Notes under the pieces: generated by a model
Databases searched by the model: none
The model's input: the letters and a program-made list of their open reading frames with translations, nothing else
What the model was told of the DNA's origin: nothing
Position numbers and translations under genes: made by a program
Assembly: GCA_963691815.1 (NCBI GenBank)
Contig: OY829662.1
Span: 19,436,276 to 19,500,275 of the forward strand
Length of the DNA: 64,000 nt
Direction of reading: 5' to 3'
Source of the DNA: Echiichthys vipera
Lineage: Eukaryota; Chordata; Actinopteri; Perciformes; Trachinidae
Part shown: in pieces, positions 1 through 11,144 of the stretch
How positions within the stretch are numbered: position 1 is the first letter of the stretch
How the letters are laid out: every line of letters starts with the position of its first letter

Positions 1-455
1 ATTAAAACAGACAGTTATAGGCTATACTAAAAAGATACATGTTGAGTTGATTAAGAGTGTCCGTTCAGTCACAAAGTCTAATATTTAAAGGCAGTGTTCC
101 ATATCTTTGTAGTTTAGGGGCTAAAAGGAAATCCCCAAAGCTTTTTGTGGTGGCCTTGGGAACAGTAAAAAAAAAGCAGCTGTGGTGGATCTTAGCGTTC
201 GTGGAGGATCATAAAACGATAAGCAATGTCTCATGCAAAAGGGGGCGAGCCCATTAGTTAGTAAAAAATTAAGAGAAAGACTCAAATGAGTTGTAGTTTT
301 TGGTAAAACCATGGCAGCAGCATTCTGAATGGCCTGTAGTTTTGCATAGTCTTATTTCAGTAGGCCAGTACAGTGTTACAGCAGTCAAGACAACTACAAA
401 CTAAAGCATGACCAAACTTTTTCATCTTGCTGACTCAGCAGAGGTGTCAACTTCA
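1..455 (-). pseudogene. Eroded L2-type LINE fragment (C-terminal part of the RT polyprotein)
   Basis: Read on the minus strand, about 450 to 120, the translation contains KLQAIQNAAAMVLPK and further on DPPRTLRSTTAAFF. These line up with SLQLVQNAAARVLTK and HPTRSLRSENAGLL of the intact LINE at 11145-14093. Stops interrupt the frame, and the segment between the two blocks is shortened. This is a decayed copy of a related but not identical element, lying in the asic2 intron downstream of exon g. The exact ends are not visible. Confidence 0.6.
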
Positions 456-496
456 CCACATTGCACAAATGATAATAGGAATTGAGTAAAACTCAC

Positions 497-588
497 CCAG
501 CAAGCCCGCCACCTCGTAAGCTTTTTTTTGCTCGATGGTCTCGTAGTTCAAAGCCTCAAAAAACACATCCAACACCAAGATGTTGTCC
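497..588 (-). CDS. asic2: asic2 coding exon g (just before TM2)
   Basis: 92 nt with a tttttttgcag acceptor and gtgagttt donor. The first base completes the Thr codon split with exon f. It then reads DNILVLDVFFEALNYETIEQ and KKAYEVAGLL, ending with the first base of the next codon (Gly in the family). This is the wrist segment that leads into TM2 in all ASICs. The filter exon that should follow is not found between position 1 and 496, so it lies outside the window. Confidence 0.94.
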
Positions 589-1913
589 CTGCAAAAAAAG
601 TACAGTTGGGCATAGTCCTAATGAATCCCACGCAAGAGGATCACTTGGCAAATAACACAATCAGCAACAGTCCATCTATTATCTGCCGAGCTGAGCAACC
701 AGGGAGACAGAACCACTGCGTGGGAGGAGAACACTGGAGCTGCAGTAGCTCAGCTTTTCACAGAGATCCAGTTCTTTATACCCTTCATTAAACGGGCTAT
801 AGGAGACAATGTGGGCAGCAAAGTGGCTCAGATCCTCTCTGTGGTGTGGTGTGTTTGTATGTTTTTCCCTTTTAATGTGTATTTCATCTGGATGATTAGC
901 TTCCTCCGCATCAGGTGAATTACAGCAGATCCTCAGAGCTGTGGGTTGGTGTAAAGTATTGCCTCTAGCCATTGTCCTGGTGTATTCACTATAAATGATC
1001 AATGCCTCAGTAACTGGGTCTGAAATTTACTTTTTTTTACTGCCTACCTCTGTGGCAGGCAATATATTATCTTTTGTCACTGTCACTTTATAACATTAAC
1101 ATCACATAGAATTAATTTCATTTAGAAATATGATGCGGTTAATTAACATTACATGCATGATGAATTGACAGTAAAAGGTATTTTACAACAACAGTTTGAG
1201 TTTCACAGAGTCGAGGTGCAACCGAATGCACCGTGAAGTCTCAACGGTGTCCATACACTTTACCATTGGTTACCATGGGGCAGGCAAATTGGGACACGCA
1301 TGAGAAAGTCAGCGGGGCTGGAGAGTCACTGTCAGTCAAAACAAATTAGGTTTTTGGGCCTATGGCGTTGCTTTTGTATAGTAGCTGCAAACAACTTTAA
1401 AAATGTGTAGCTATATCAAATCATACGCTAACCTTATCCACATTTGGCGGTTGCTAATTTCATACCCTGCTCAGAGGTAATATGCTGCAATTATTGGGCC
1501 TCCTTCATGAATACTAACTAATTAAGTCAAAGAAAAATAATAACATACCAATGAAATGTGGGATTTGTCCCTAACTATAATGCATGTCTCAGTAATCTTT
1601 CAACTCAACACAAAACATAACCCGTACGCATATGACACACATGACACACAAGTTTTTCCATTGCTACCAACAATCATATAGAGAAAATTAAAGCATTGAT
1701 TAATCACATAAAAACATTTGAATGAAGTCTGGAAGTCCATGGAAGTGGCTCTATTGAACGGTTTAATGGGTATGTTCAAAGCACATTCATTTAAAGTTAT
1801 TTCATATTAATTTGATGCTAATAGCAGTTAGGGAATTCAATTTATCATTTTAGCATTACAAGCAGCACCACAGCATCATCCAGTGGTTAAGAACTTTGTT
1901 ACTGGTTACTTAC
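589..1913 (-). other. asic2 intron f-g
   Basis: A 1.3-kb intron with canonical ends. I see no repeat family or gene in it that I can name. Reading frames across 679-1002 show no protein similarity I recognise. Confidence 0.85.
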
Positions 1914-2067
1914 GTGATGTACTTCTCGGACTTGTTGAACTTCTTTTGCAAGTAGCGGGCCGAGGTCTTGCTGGGAATTTTGACCATGGACAGCTCTTTG
2001 TTGTAGCGGGTCATGTTGCAGGGCGCCCTGCACATGCAGTTACTGCTCTCCAGGGCCGACAGTTTAG
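1914..2067 (-). CDS. asic2: asic2 coding exon f (end of thumb, palm)
   Basis: 154 nt. The donor is gtaagtaa. The acceptor (cctgtgtaaag) was chosen because only this AG restores the exact residue spacing to the conserved cysteines: 50 full codons between two split codons. It encodes KLSALESSNCMCRAPC, NMTRYNKELSMVKIPSKTSA, then RYLQKKFNKSEKYI. Three cysteines complete the ten-cysteine thumb set, and NMT is a potential N-glycosylation site. YNKELSMVKIPSKTSA and FNKSEKYI identify ASIC2 rather than ASIC1. The first ten residues differ strongly from mammalian ASIC2, unlike the rest of the exon. Confidence 0.93.
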
Positions 2068-2739
2068 CTTTACACAGGAATGGGCGATGGAGACGGGAGA
2101 GGCGTAAAATGGAACAAGATGTGGGAGGATGGGTTGAGGATGATGAACACGAGAAAAATGCTCTTTTAGACACAAAGCGAGACTTTTCCATAGTCCCAGA
2201 TATACTGAGAGTTTGAAGGCAGAATATATCCATTTAGAGAACTTCTGGTCAGACTGAGCTGATGTGACGATACAATGACTAAGAGCAGAGTCGTCTGCAT
2301 ACATCCAAAGATATACCTCATGAGAAAATAAGCCCACTGTTGGGATTGCAAATATAAATATGTAATAAGAATATGTGTTATTAAAAGTATAAGATATAAA
2401 AACAGACCTTGTACAGTTAAAGCTAATAAAAAAAAACATCATAAGTTAGTACATTTTTAAATTCTTAAGCCTTTCATGAATTTAGTAGTCCGGGAGAAGA
2501 TTGTGAATGGTTTACAGAAATACAAACAAACCCTATCCCAAACCGATAAGCCTGTAGCCAGACCATAGTCCAGCTCCATGTTAAGGTCAGTGTTAAGTCA
2601 CTATATGCTTGTGAAAACATTTTAGTCTGATTAAAATATAACTTTGTCTTTTTTTTCAGGCAAAAAATGCCAAATGTTCAATGATTCCATCTTCTTAAAT
2701 GTGAAGATTTGTTTGTATGTTTTATATAATTATTTATAT

Positions 2740-2766
2740 ATTATTATTATTATTATTATTATTATT
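2740..2766. repeat. (ATT)n microsatellite
   Basis: About nine uninterrupted ATT units inside an AT-rich stretch of the asic2 intron. Confidence 0.9.
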
Positions 2767-5179
2767 TATAATTGGTTTTAGAAAGATCTCAATTTTTAAT
2801 TTGAAGACATTGCAACAAACATTTAAAAAACAACTATTTCCTGACACGTTCTAGCTAAATGACCATTCTGTTTATTGGAAAAAATACTCATTAATATTAA
2901 AGATAATCACGACTTGAAGCCATATAGAAATATTTATCTTGGCTTTAAATGATTGAGTAATTTAAAGATCCATTAATATTGAATAATGTTCTTTTTCTTT
3001 TTATTGTATCTCAACATGACTATAGTGAGCTACAACCTCACTAATTGGAAATAACATTATGGTAGATTATGATAATGGTTCCTATATTCACCACGGCTAA
3101 TTACGTTTAATTAGCCCCATCTCTGAAGTGTGTTTGTGCCAACTGTATGTCAATGCTCTCTCACAGCTAATAAACATTAAAGCACACGCCTGAAGCTTCT
3201 GAAGCTTTCTGCTCAGAGCGTCAGGCTTGTACTGTAGAGCCGCAGGGAAATACATCTACTGTGGAACCTCTTTTCTTGATCTGAAATCTGACCCGTTTCC
3301 CATTTTCTGAAAGCGTTTTACACACACGATTGCACACATGGCCCCATTCATACGCCGCTACGAGTCGTGCGGATGTTTAGTCCATTAAAGCCCTAACGAC
3401 GGTATCAGTCAATGTCATTGTCAAAGTCACAGAATGTGAAGCGCCAACACACAGACACGCCCTCAAGCGGCATCCATGAACAGCCTCTCAGCCTGACAGG
3501 GACAAAGTCCTGATGCAGACATGCCGGGCTCTATTCATGGCTCTGCTTTGGCAGTTTGACTCAGAGAAAAAAACAAAACTCAAATGCAGTGGATGATTTC
3601 GTGTTAAGCCCACAGCTCCTGCATAACACCAACTCTCTCACAGTGACGGTAATGTTGAGTGACACAGGCTTTTTAAATATAGCTCCATCAAAAGCTTCTG
3701 GGCACCGATGCTGCTCACACTCCTCCCAAATCTCTTTCTTAAACTGAATTCAAATAGAGCTCTAATTTTAATTCCACCAGAGTTTTTTCTCGCTACCCAA
3801 AACATCTCCCTCTGGACTTCAAAATCCTGTACGTCCACCCCTTATTCCCTGAAAGGAAAGGAGGTGCTTTCATGCCTATTTCTCTGTGGCAGACCCGCAG
3901 ATCACAAATAAACTATACCCCATGGAAGCTATCCCCCACGGCGCACTAATAGCCGGAAGGATCACGCAGTCACATAATTGCAGGAGAAAATTCGACATGG
4001 CTTCTCAGTGGTCTCTCACTTTTCATTAAAATGAGACACTGTAGTATAAACAGGAGCATGGCCCCGTGCATTCAAATGATTGATTTCTTTCTCTAAGCCT
4101 CTCACTTTTGTTCACAGCCCTCTTTTTCTCTCACATGCATTTTAATCTAAAAAATCATATTAACGTAATCTATATCTCCATGATAACTTTATCTTTTTTC
4201 TCAATATCTGTTTGAGAGGAACACAACTGATATAACCACTTCTTCTAGACAGTTTGGCAAGTTGAATCTTCTGTTAAGAAGCTAATAAACAAAACTGTTT
4301 CCTCAAAAGCAAATGACTAGATAAGCAAGTTGTTCAAAGACAACAGAAGCAGCTGTCTTCTATCAAATCATACTTTCAGTGCTGTCTCAAAAGAGTGACA
4401 GTTATAGAGAGAGGAAAGACCAAATCAAAATTTGTTGTGCTTGCCATTTTTTCTGATGGGTAAAGCAAACTGGCACTGAATATTAAAACAAATATATATG
4501 CATTCAGTGATCCAACCTGGGTATAGGAGTGTATGTGTGTTTTGGGATTGTGAAAGCTTACTGTTCCAAACATGTGGCCAATTACAGGGAAGAGAGAGAG
4601 TAAAGAGCCGTCTGGAAGGAGCACCACAGCCTTCCACTCTCCTGCTGCACCATGCGGTGTAATGTGTGGTTTTGAGTGCAGGTTTATGGTGCATTGCTGT
4701 AATACACTGAATGTCCTTATGGCATAGGAGCCTGCAGCCTTGATGCTGACTACCTGAAAGTTTTGTTGCCCTTGGCTACAGTACTTTTTTGTCTACCTTT
4801 TTGGTTTTCAAGAAATGATTCTCCTCAGGGTAGGAAAGAACAGAGACTGGTGTGGGAGGAGAGAACATTTTTGTGATGTTGTTGTAGCTGCTACTGGCCA
4901 ACAGCTGAGGTTGATACGGTCATACATTACTAAGTATTAATAAAACTGATTTTGCCATGTAATGTGTGTTATTTGTGTTGTCACTGACTTTCCTTCATCA
5001 AATTCTCACCCTATCTTTCTGCTGAGCCCAGCCTTCTTTAGGTCACTACCCAAAGCTTGTGACCACTGAGGGTTACAAGTAGATGGACTGTTCAATCAAG
5101 AGATTTGCCTTCAGGATTAGCTCCCTCTTTACCACAACGGTCCGGTATAACTCATGCATTACTACCAAGCCCCCACCAC

Positions 5180-5690
5180 AGCGACTTCCTGGTCGATCCA
5201 ATATGGAAGTGCCAAAAACTGCAGTTCGCAGAGTGTCCACTAGGAGTAGTTTGCATGATAGAGCAGTTTCTCATTGACCCCATGTTTAATAGTCCGTTTT
5301 CACAGCATAATTAAACCTTTTTAAAGCCTGGTACAAAAAAACATTTTAGCCTGTATGTTTTAAGTCATATCTCCATGACAACACTAAGGGTGTGAATTTT
5401 TTTTGTACCAGTCTAGTTTTAATTTTATTGGAGGTAAAAGTTTATGAATAATTTGGGGTGCAGCCTCTTGAGTGACAGCTAGCCGCTGGCCCTCACTTCT
5501 CCTCAGATGTATACATCAGACAGATGTATGTATATACAGTATGTCTGTCCCCCCAATGTCACATGAATGCCCTTTTTTGGTGAGAAGTATGAGGCTGAGT
5601 CAAGTCCGACAAGATGGTGACTCCCGTAGGCGAGTACTATTGGATCAAGTTTAAAGAACGGACCCATTTTTTATGCAGTCTATGATCACT
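5180..5690 (+). repeat. Unclassified dispersed fish repeat
   Basis: Contains 'aaaactgcagttcgcagagt', 'agcctggtacaaaaaaacat', 'catctccatgacaacact'-type text and ends near 'tatgcagtctatg'. I recognise this combination from many teleost intergenic and intronic sequences but cannot assign a class. Related wording reappears at 6030-6130 (ctgcagttcctcaaatagcc) and 38938-39340 (ttgactgtataaaaaaagtg). The ends are approximate. Confidence 0.5.
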
Positions 5691-5692
5691 GC

Positions 5693-5955
5693 TGGTGCAG
5701 CACCAAACTGCCTGCCACCCATTTTACCCTCCCTTGTGAAAAAGACCCCAAGACACTTTAACTCCTCTGCTTGGGGCAGTAACTCACTCACAGCCAAGGG
5801 GAAAGCAATCTGCAAGTGCTGACTCTTATCCCGACCTCTTCACACTCGGCTGCAAACCATTGCAGCGAGTCCTGAAGGTCCTGGACTGATAAGGCCAACA
5901 GACCGACATCTTCTACAGAGCAGAGACGTAATTCTGTCATCCCTAAACCAGACAC
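5693..5955 (-). pseudogene. Rex3/RTE-like reverse-transcriptase fragment
   Basis: On the minus strand the frame reads LPQAEELKCLGVFFTREGKM. This matches the 'LPQVEEFKYLGVLF' block just after the catalytic domain of teleost Rex3 (RTE-clade) retrotransposons. Upstream in the same orientation are recognisable FRDDRITSLL-type residues. Frame breaks and a stop (near 5840) show it is dead. Only about 260 bp remain, truncated at both ends. Confidence 0.7.
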
Positions 5956-7516
5956 TTTTTCAGAAATGTAGATTATATTAGAGCTAAAATGACCAAAAGT
6001 TGGTTTGCTTAATAGTATGTTTTAGTTAAGCAGCAGCCTCCAAGGCTGAAAAGAAATGCCATTACGGAAGTGAAAGAAACTGCAGTTCCTCAAATAGCCA
6101 CTTGAAGCTGGCTCCAAAAGAGGGCCTTTAGGTTTTTATGTTATGCTGCGTTAAGAGAGGAGGCGGAAGCGCTGCAAAGCACTGCCTGCTTACTTCCCTG
6201 TCCTGCTTGGACCTGATGTGCATTAAGACCTTTTCCAAAAAAAGTAGGTCCCTTCAAAGAGGGGGACCCAAGGATAATTAAAGCTGGATTTATATTCAAC
6301 GACAGAGCAACAGATTTCATTCTCTGATATCACCATGGCAACTCTAAGCATGTATTGTACTGTACATGATCAGGCCACATCATGCTTTCATATTGTTCCC
6401 CCATTGTGTCTGTTTATTTTCATTTATTTTCTGGTACTGAAGGACAGCAGGCTGCACATAAACCTTCAGATCTGGAGTCACATAACAATTTCTCATCACT
6501 AAATAGGATGGGATCGGTATAAAAGTAGAAACAATCGCCCAACCCTAGCATCTACCCCACCTTCAAGCCTTCCCCGTGACCTTTAATGCAGTAATCAAAT
6601 ACAGGAAACAGATAAACTGTGTCTTTATGATCCTGCTGCTTTTGAAGGCCAATGCCCTGACTTTTAAACACTTTTCAAGGAATCTAATTTAGATAAAATC
6701 TCAAAGAAACCCTCTCATCAGAATTTTGTGAGTGGCCCTCAAGTGTACGGCTTTGGCAAAATGTAAAAGATTACACTGAGACAAGGACAATCAGATTGAT
6801 ATCTTAAAAAAACAGCCTGCGAGCCAACACTCAATACAACTGACAAAGTTTATATGAAGTCTTGAATATGAAGGAATGGAGGAAAGCCTGCCAAAAACCT
6901 CTTATATGGCTGTTTAATTTACCTCAGTGCAGGAAATATGACGCTTTATCTATCTGACCAGCCATCCGTTAAATTGAACTCTAACACTGCAGTCCCTGTC
7001 CGCTCTGATGTTGGTTTCAGACTTGATGAGCTCTTCACACACAAGGGGAAATACTAAGATGAGTCCTGTTCTCTTGATAAATCAGAAAGTTTAGAAGGGA
7101 CACAGACACTTTTTCATCATTTAAAGGATAGACTGGAAGTGCTGTAGCCTGATTAGTAAGCCAGTTGTGTCTACAGACTTATTCCTTGACTGTGCAATCT
7201 CCTTTTTTAAATAAGGACGTACAGTATGAGGGTGGCTATCACCAGTCCCATAAAAAAGACTTGTTTCCTACTACAGTGCTCTGGCATCCTTGAAGATACC
7301 GTGGTCCCTCTTAAGCTGAGCCGTCTCAAGCTTAAAATTCTCTGCGGTGTTGCTCATCTTTAAAGCAGGTTTAGCATTAAAGCTTTGTATCAACATGGAA
7401 AAAAAGTATCTCTAATCCTTTGCCAAGGCAAATAATGATATGTAAACTGTAAAATACAGCATGTGTGTGTCGTCTGGACTCATGTTCATGAAGTCTGTAT
7501 GTCTATGCAGACTTAC

Positions 7517-7573
7517 CAAGGGCAGGCTCGGCGCAGTCTTTGTACTGCTCAGGGGTACAGTAAGAAGCATCAC
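7517..7573 (-). CDS. asic2: asic2 coding exon e (57-nt thumb micro-exon)
   Basis: 57 nt. The acceptor is gttcccag and the donor gtaagtct. Two bases complete the Gly codon begun in exon d, then GDASYCTPEQYKDCAEPAL follows, with one base left for exon f. The length is a multiple of three, so skipping would keep the frame but remove two thumb cysteines (YC and DC). The sequence closely matches the ASIC2 segment I recall (GDA-x-x-CTPEQ-x-K-x-CAEPAL). Confidence 0.94.
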
Positions 7574-7750
7574 CTGGGAACAGTTTGAATGAGAAACAAG
7601 TCAGTCTTTGGTAGTGTTGAAACATTAAGTTCTTTAGAGTCAGTTGGATAAATCTAGAAACACGTGAGGCACGGCACCTTTTCACCGCCAGAAACATAAT
7701 CCCAGGTCTTTCAATGCTGTTTGATCTCACATAAAACACTGCAGTCTTAC
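7574..7750 (-). other. asic2 intron d-e, 177 nt
   Basis: The shortest intron of the locus, with gtaagact at its 5' end and gttcccag at its 3' end. No repeat is seen. The adjoining exons d and e are probably recognised together by intron definition (inference from size). Confidence 0.9.
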
Positions 7751-7901
7751 CAGGCATGTGCACCATCCTGCAGTTGCAGTTCTCTACGATGTAGCGTGTT
7801 TCACAGTCGATCCTGCAGGCAGTTACACTGTAGACCTGGAAAAAGCCTGACTCCAGAGCCTTGGACTCGCACTCTCCCCACGGTGGAGGCAGGTAGGTCA
7901 G
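7751..7901 (-). CDS. asic2: asic2 coding exon d (start of the thumb domain)
   Basis: 151 nt with acceptor cacctgtag and donor gtaagact, opening in phase 0. It encodes LTYLPPPWGEC, a divergent thumb-helix stretch (ESKALESGFFQVYSV), then TACRIDCETRYIVENCNC and RMVHMP, plus the first base of a split Gly codon. Five cysteines (exon residues 11, 29, 33, 42 and 44) belong to the disulfide ladder of the ASIC thumb. The PPPWGEC and CRIDCETRY motifs are diagnostic of the ASIC branch of DEG/ENaC channels. The next exon follows after only 177 nt. Confidence 0.95.
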
Positions 7902-8511
7902 CTACAGGTGAGAAAGGAGGTGTGGGGTTTAGTTAGGTGATCGTTTCTCTCACACAAACACACCAGAGTTTCTGGAGTGTTTTAATACCTTTTAAATACC
8001 ACATAGAAAACAATTTATTTTTCAATTTTCACAGTCGTACTGGTCAAACAATGCCTGAAAACAGGGCTTTTAAACAATTTTACATGCAAGTACATGGATT
8101 ATTGACATTCAAAGCACATTTTGTCTGTGCCTCCAAGCTGTACATTATGTAAAAATGAATCTAAGGTATGTAATTAATAATTAAGGGGATCTAAACCCTG
8201 TAGAGAATCAAACAAAGTAATGTCTAAGAAACCCACTAAAGTTATTGAACTGTGGAAGAGACTGAAGAAGAATGGACCAAGATCAAACCAGAGCAGTGTG
8301 AGAAACGAGTGATGTCCTGTGGGCGCAGATGTGCTGAAGTCATTCAAAGCAAGGGCCTCTACACTTCTATTCATTTTTGAACCCTATAGCCCTAAGACAA
8401 CATTGTTTAAATCTTCTCTTCTGACACTGTGGTTAATGTGGTTACTCACTGCTTTTTTCCCACAAAATGAAACGTTTGAAGGGCCTTGGTTATTTAAAAA
8501 ACAACAACATG

Positions 8512-8710
8512 CTAGTATAGCAGTGGTATAGCCACAGCAGAGGTATAGCCACAGCAGTGGTATAGCCACAGCAGAGGTATAGCCACAGCAGAGGTATAGC
8601 CACAGCAGAGGTATAGCCACAGCAGAGGTATAGCCACAGCAGAGGTATAGCCACACCAGTGGTATAGCCACAGCAGAGGTATAGCCACAGCAGAGGTAGA
8701 GCCACAGCAG
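8512..8710. repeat. Minisatellite, 17-bp unit, about 11 copies
   Basis: Tandem units of ggtatagccacagcag plus one variable base (a or t) before the next gg. Copies are almost identical. One has 'cacaccag' and the last has 'ggtagagcc'. Because 17 is not a multiple of three, minus-strand frames through the array run open as LLWLYLCCGYTSAVAIP repeats. They are not genes. Confidence 0.95.
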
Positions 8711-11029
8711 ACATTCTATCAAATTGCGAACAAATTAAAAAAAAAAGTATTTATCATCTTTTCTCTAATTTTGATCTTCAGTGTAGAACGTCTTCCAAGA
8801 ATTAATGAGAATGCGTACAACAAGTAAAAATATTTTCAAGGCCTGTTTAAGACTTGCAGAAACATATACAGAGAAAATCCTTGTATAACACGGACAGATC
8901 CTGACAGCAGCTCTAAAAACCCCTTCGTTAGTCGTTGAAACCCAGCCAGTACAGAGAAGCAGAGAAGCCTCAGAACCCAACAGGCGGTGTGGAAAGCAAT
9001 TCAACAGATAGCCAGACTCTGTCACAGAAATCCCACAACGCGCGGCGATGGGGAGCACAAAAACTCCAAATGTTCTCCTCCAGCTCCTGTGGCTAGGAGG
9101 GGAGGGACAGCAGATGAAGAATGAGGGACACTGGGCCGAGGGCTGTGGAGGCCCATCTGCTCCAAAACACAGGCAGCATGCTCCAGCCATACACTCGATA
9201 TCCATCACCCACCACCCTCTGTTCCCCAGTTCCCTTCATTGTCATCACAATGCGTCCCAACTCAGGCTGCTCCCTTTGCCAAAAGAGCAGTTCTTTTGGA
9301 GGAGGCAAAACACGACTTCCTGCCAGGTGAAATTTGGCCACCTTTAGCTTGTTAGCAACCCTGCTTCTCCAATTATGCAATGTTGTATTTGATGCTTTAG
9401 ATCTCATTTCTCATTTCATAAGACAACAAAAATCAAACACAATCCAAACAGCAATTTAGCATGCTTAAAATTTCAGCGTCCAAAGGCCTCTGCCCATTTC
9501 TGGGCTATAATACCACCTGTGATAATTAAACACAATCTCTCTGAAGCCAGAAACAAGCACAGGCAATGGATATCGACACGCAGATGCTGTTAATTTATTA
9601 GGGGCTTAAAAAAGGTGCTTCTCAAAAATCCTTCACCTTTAAAATCACCTTGACACCTCAGCTTATCTTCTCTTCTGGTCTAATTAGAGTCAGCTATGGT
9701 TGATTGGAGATCTGATTAGTTCGTCTGTAATGAGATAATCCAAGGAGCTCAATATCACTTTTCACTGTGGACCTGGGACCCGTTCACCTGATTATCTAAT
9801 AAGAGACGAGACCTGTGACCCACTCATGGTGTTTTTAATTAATGTTCTATTCACCTATTGTTCTGGAGCAACACTTTAATTAGACTTTACAAGTTGGTCA
9901 GCAGGGGACATTGTTAAAAAAAGAAGAAGCTGCATTTGAGAACAGGGTGGGTTTTAATAAGGTCATTGTATAAGCTGGTTGGGTGAGTTGAAATGGAAAC
10001 TAGAGCCCTGGTTTAAGATGGACCTCAACATCAAAATGGTGTACAGAAGCTCGACATGCATTTCAGAAAAATGCCCTCTGCAGAGCAAAACTGAAATACA
10101 AAGACCCTGAGCTTGACTCACAAGGCAGCAAAGGAATGACAGCATAATGGAGACATTTTTTTAATCCTGGGGAAGAATGGCTTTGGGAGCACCGTGCCCT
10201 TTCAGCTTCAGTCCAAATTCCACAGAAGGCCAATTCCTACATCTGGGGAGCTTAAATTCAAAATGACCCGTCTGTTTGAAGGCTCATTCAAACCCTTCCT
10301 ATAGGCTGTATACTTTTGGCTCACTTGATTGAGTTGCTTCGATGTAGTCCCCAACATTATTAGCCAAAATGAGCTCATTTAAATTCTTTGTCAAGTCATT
10401 TTCACAGGCAGACTGATTGGTATCCATTACAAAGATCCACTAATCACCAAAAAAGAAACTCAAGAAAAAAAAGTTCTTCCACAAGGCCCCATCCCAAAGC
10501 TCTGACCCAGATACTTTACCCAATCATCATTATCAGGATTGTTTTTGGACATACTTGAAAGAGTTTCCACAGAGGAAGGAGCTTAAAGAGACAGGTGGGA
10601 ACTCACAGCAGGAAGGATCTTCCCAGATTTCTGATACAAAGTGAAGTTCTGCATTAATAAGCTGGAGCTAATTTCCCACTGTGCAGGCGTGTGGAGAGAG
10701 GCGGTGTTTTCGCAGCAGGCAGTAAGAGGAGGGACTGTCTTCACCCCTGCCAGTCACACATGTGGGCTGAGAGATGAGCGGGGACTGAAATCCTTAGAGC
10801 TCATTATACCCAAGAGGCCTGAACATCACTGGATAGATGTCTTTCTCTTCTCCTTCCCACCTGCTGCTGAGGTGACTCTCTATCGCAGCACCATATTGAG
10901 CTGTGATGTAGAGAGACGAGGTTTCAAATTAATTATGTTGAAGAAAAGTCCTTGAAATTAAAACTGAACTCCTTTTTATGCAATTTCAGTCACCCAGATT
11001 CAGTGCGTTGTATGCACTAGGCTACACAG

Positions 11030-11144
11030 TGAGAACACATTCAGAAGCACAGTGCAGCTGGTTACTGCAAATTCGTAATCAGTAAAACTTTGCTTTTGAT
11101 TTTTACTATCTGCCCCACGATCATTTAAATTAAACAGATCAAAA
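11030..11144 (+). other. Probable 5' untranslated leader of the L2 LINE
   Basis: This AT-rich stretch precedes the LINE start codon. The true 5' end and any target duplication could not be placed, so the left limit is a guess. No upstream ORF1 was found: the longest plus-strand frame nearby (10641-10955) shows no known LINE ORF1 feature. Confidence 0.35.

Larger units (their letters stand above)
2068..7516 (-). other. asic2 intron e-f
   Basis: A 5.4-kb intron. It holds an ATT microsatellite (2740-2766), an AT-rich stretch (2640-3130) with several TAATTA-type sites, an unclassified fish repeat (5180-5690) and a Rex3-like RT fragment (5693-5955). From 6030 to 6130 lies a stretch resembling the same unclassified repeat ('ctgcagttcctcaaatagcc'). 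I recognise nothing in 3200-5000 or 6300-7500. Confidence 0.8.

Noticed and set aside
1910..2233. Longer open frame upstream of exon f reaching 2233
   Set aside because: The part beyond 2067 is intron: exon phase and residue spacing to the conserved cysteines place the acceptor at 2068.
8512..8710. CRISPR-like regular repeat
   Set aside because: The units are directly tandem without unique spacers, and the genome is a vertebrate's.
8384..8722. Minus-strand 112- and 74-codon frames with LLWLYLCCGYTSAVAIP repeats
   Set aside because: The 17-bp minisatellite read in three frames. The amino acid periodicity mirrors the DNA repeat.
8765..9208. 147-codon minus-strand frame with several cysteines
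   Set aside because: Composition is irregular, no family is recognised, and overlapping plus-strand frames of similar length exist. Treated as chance.
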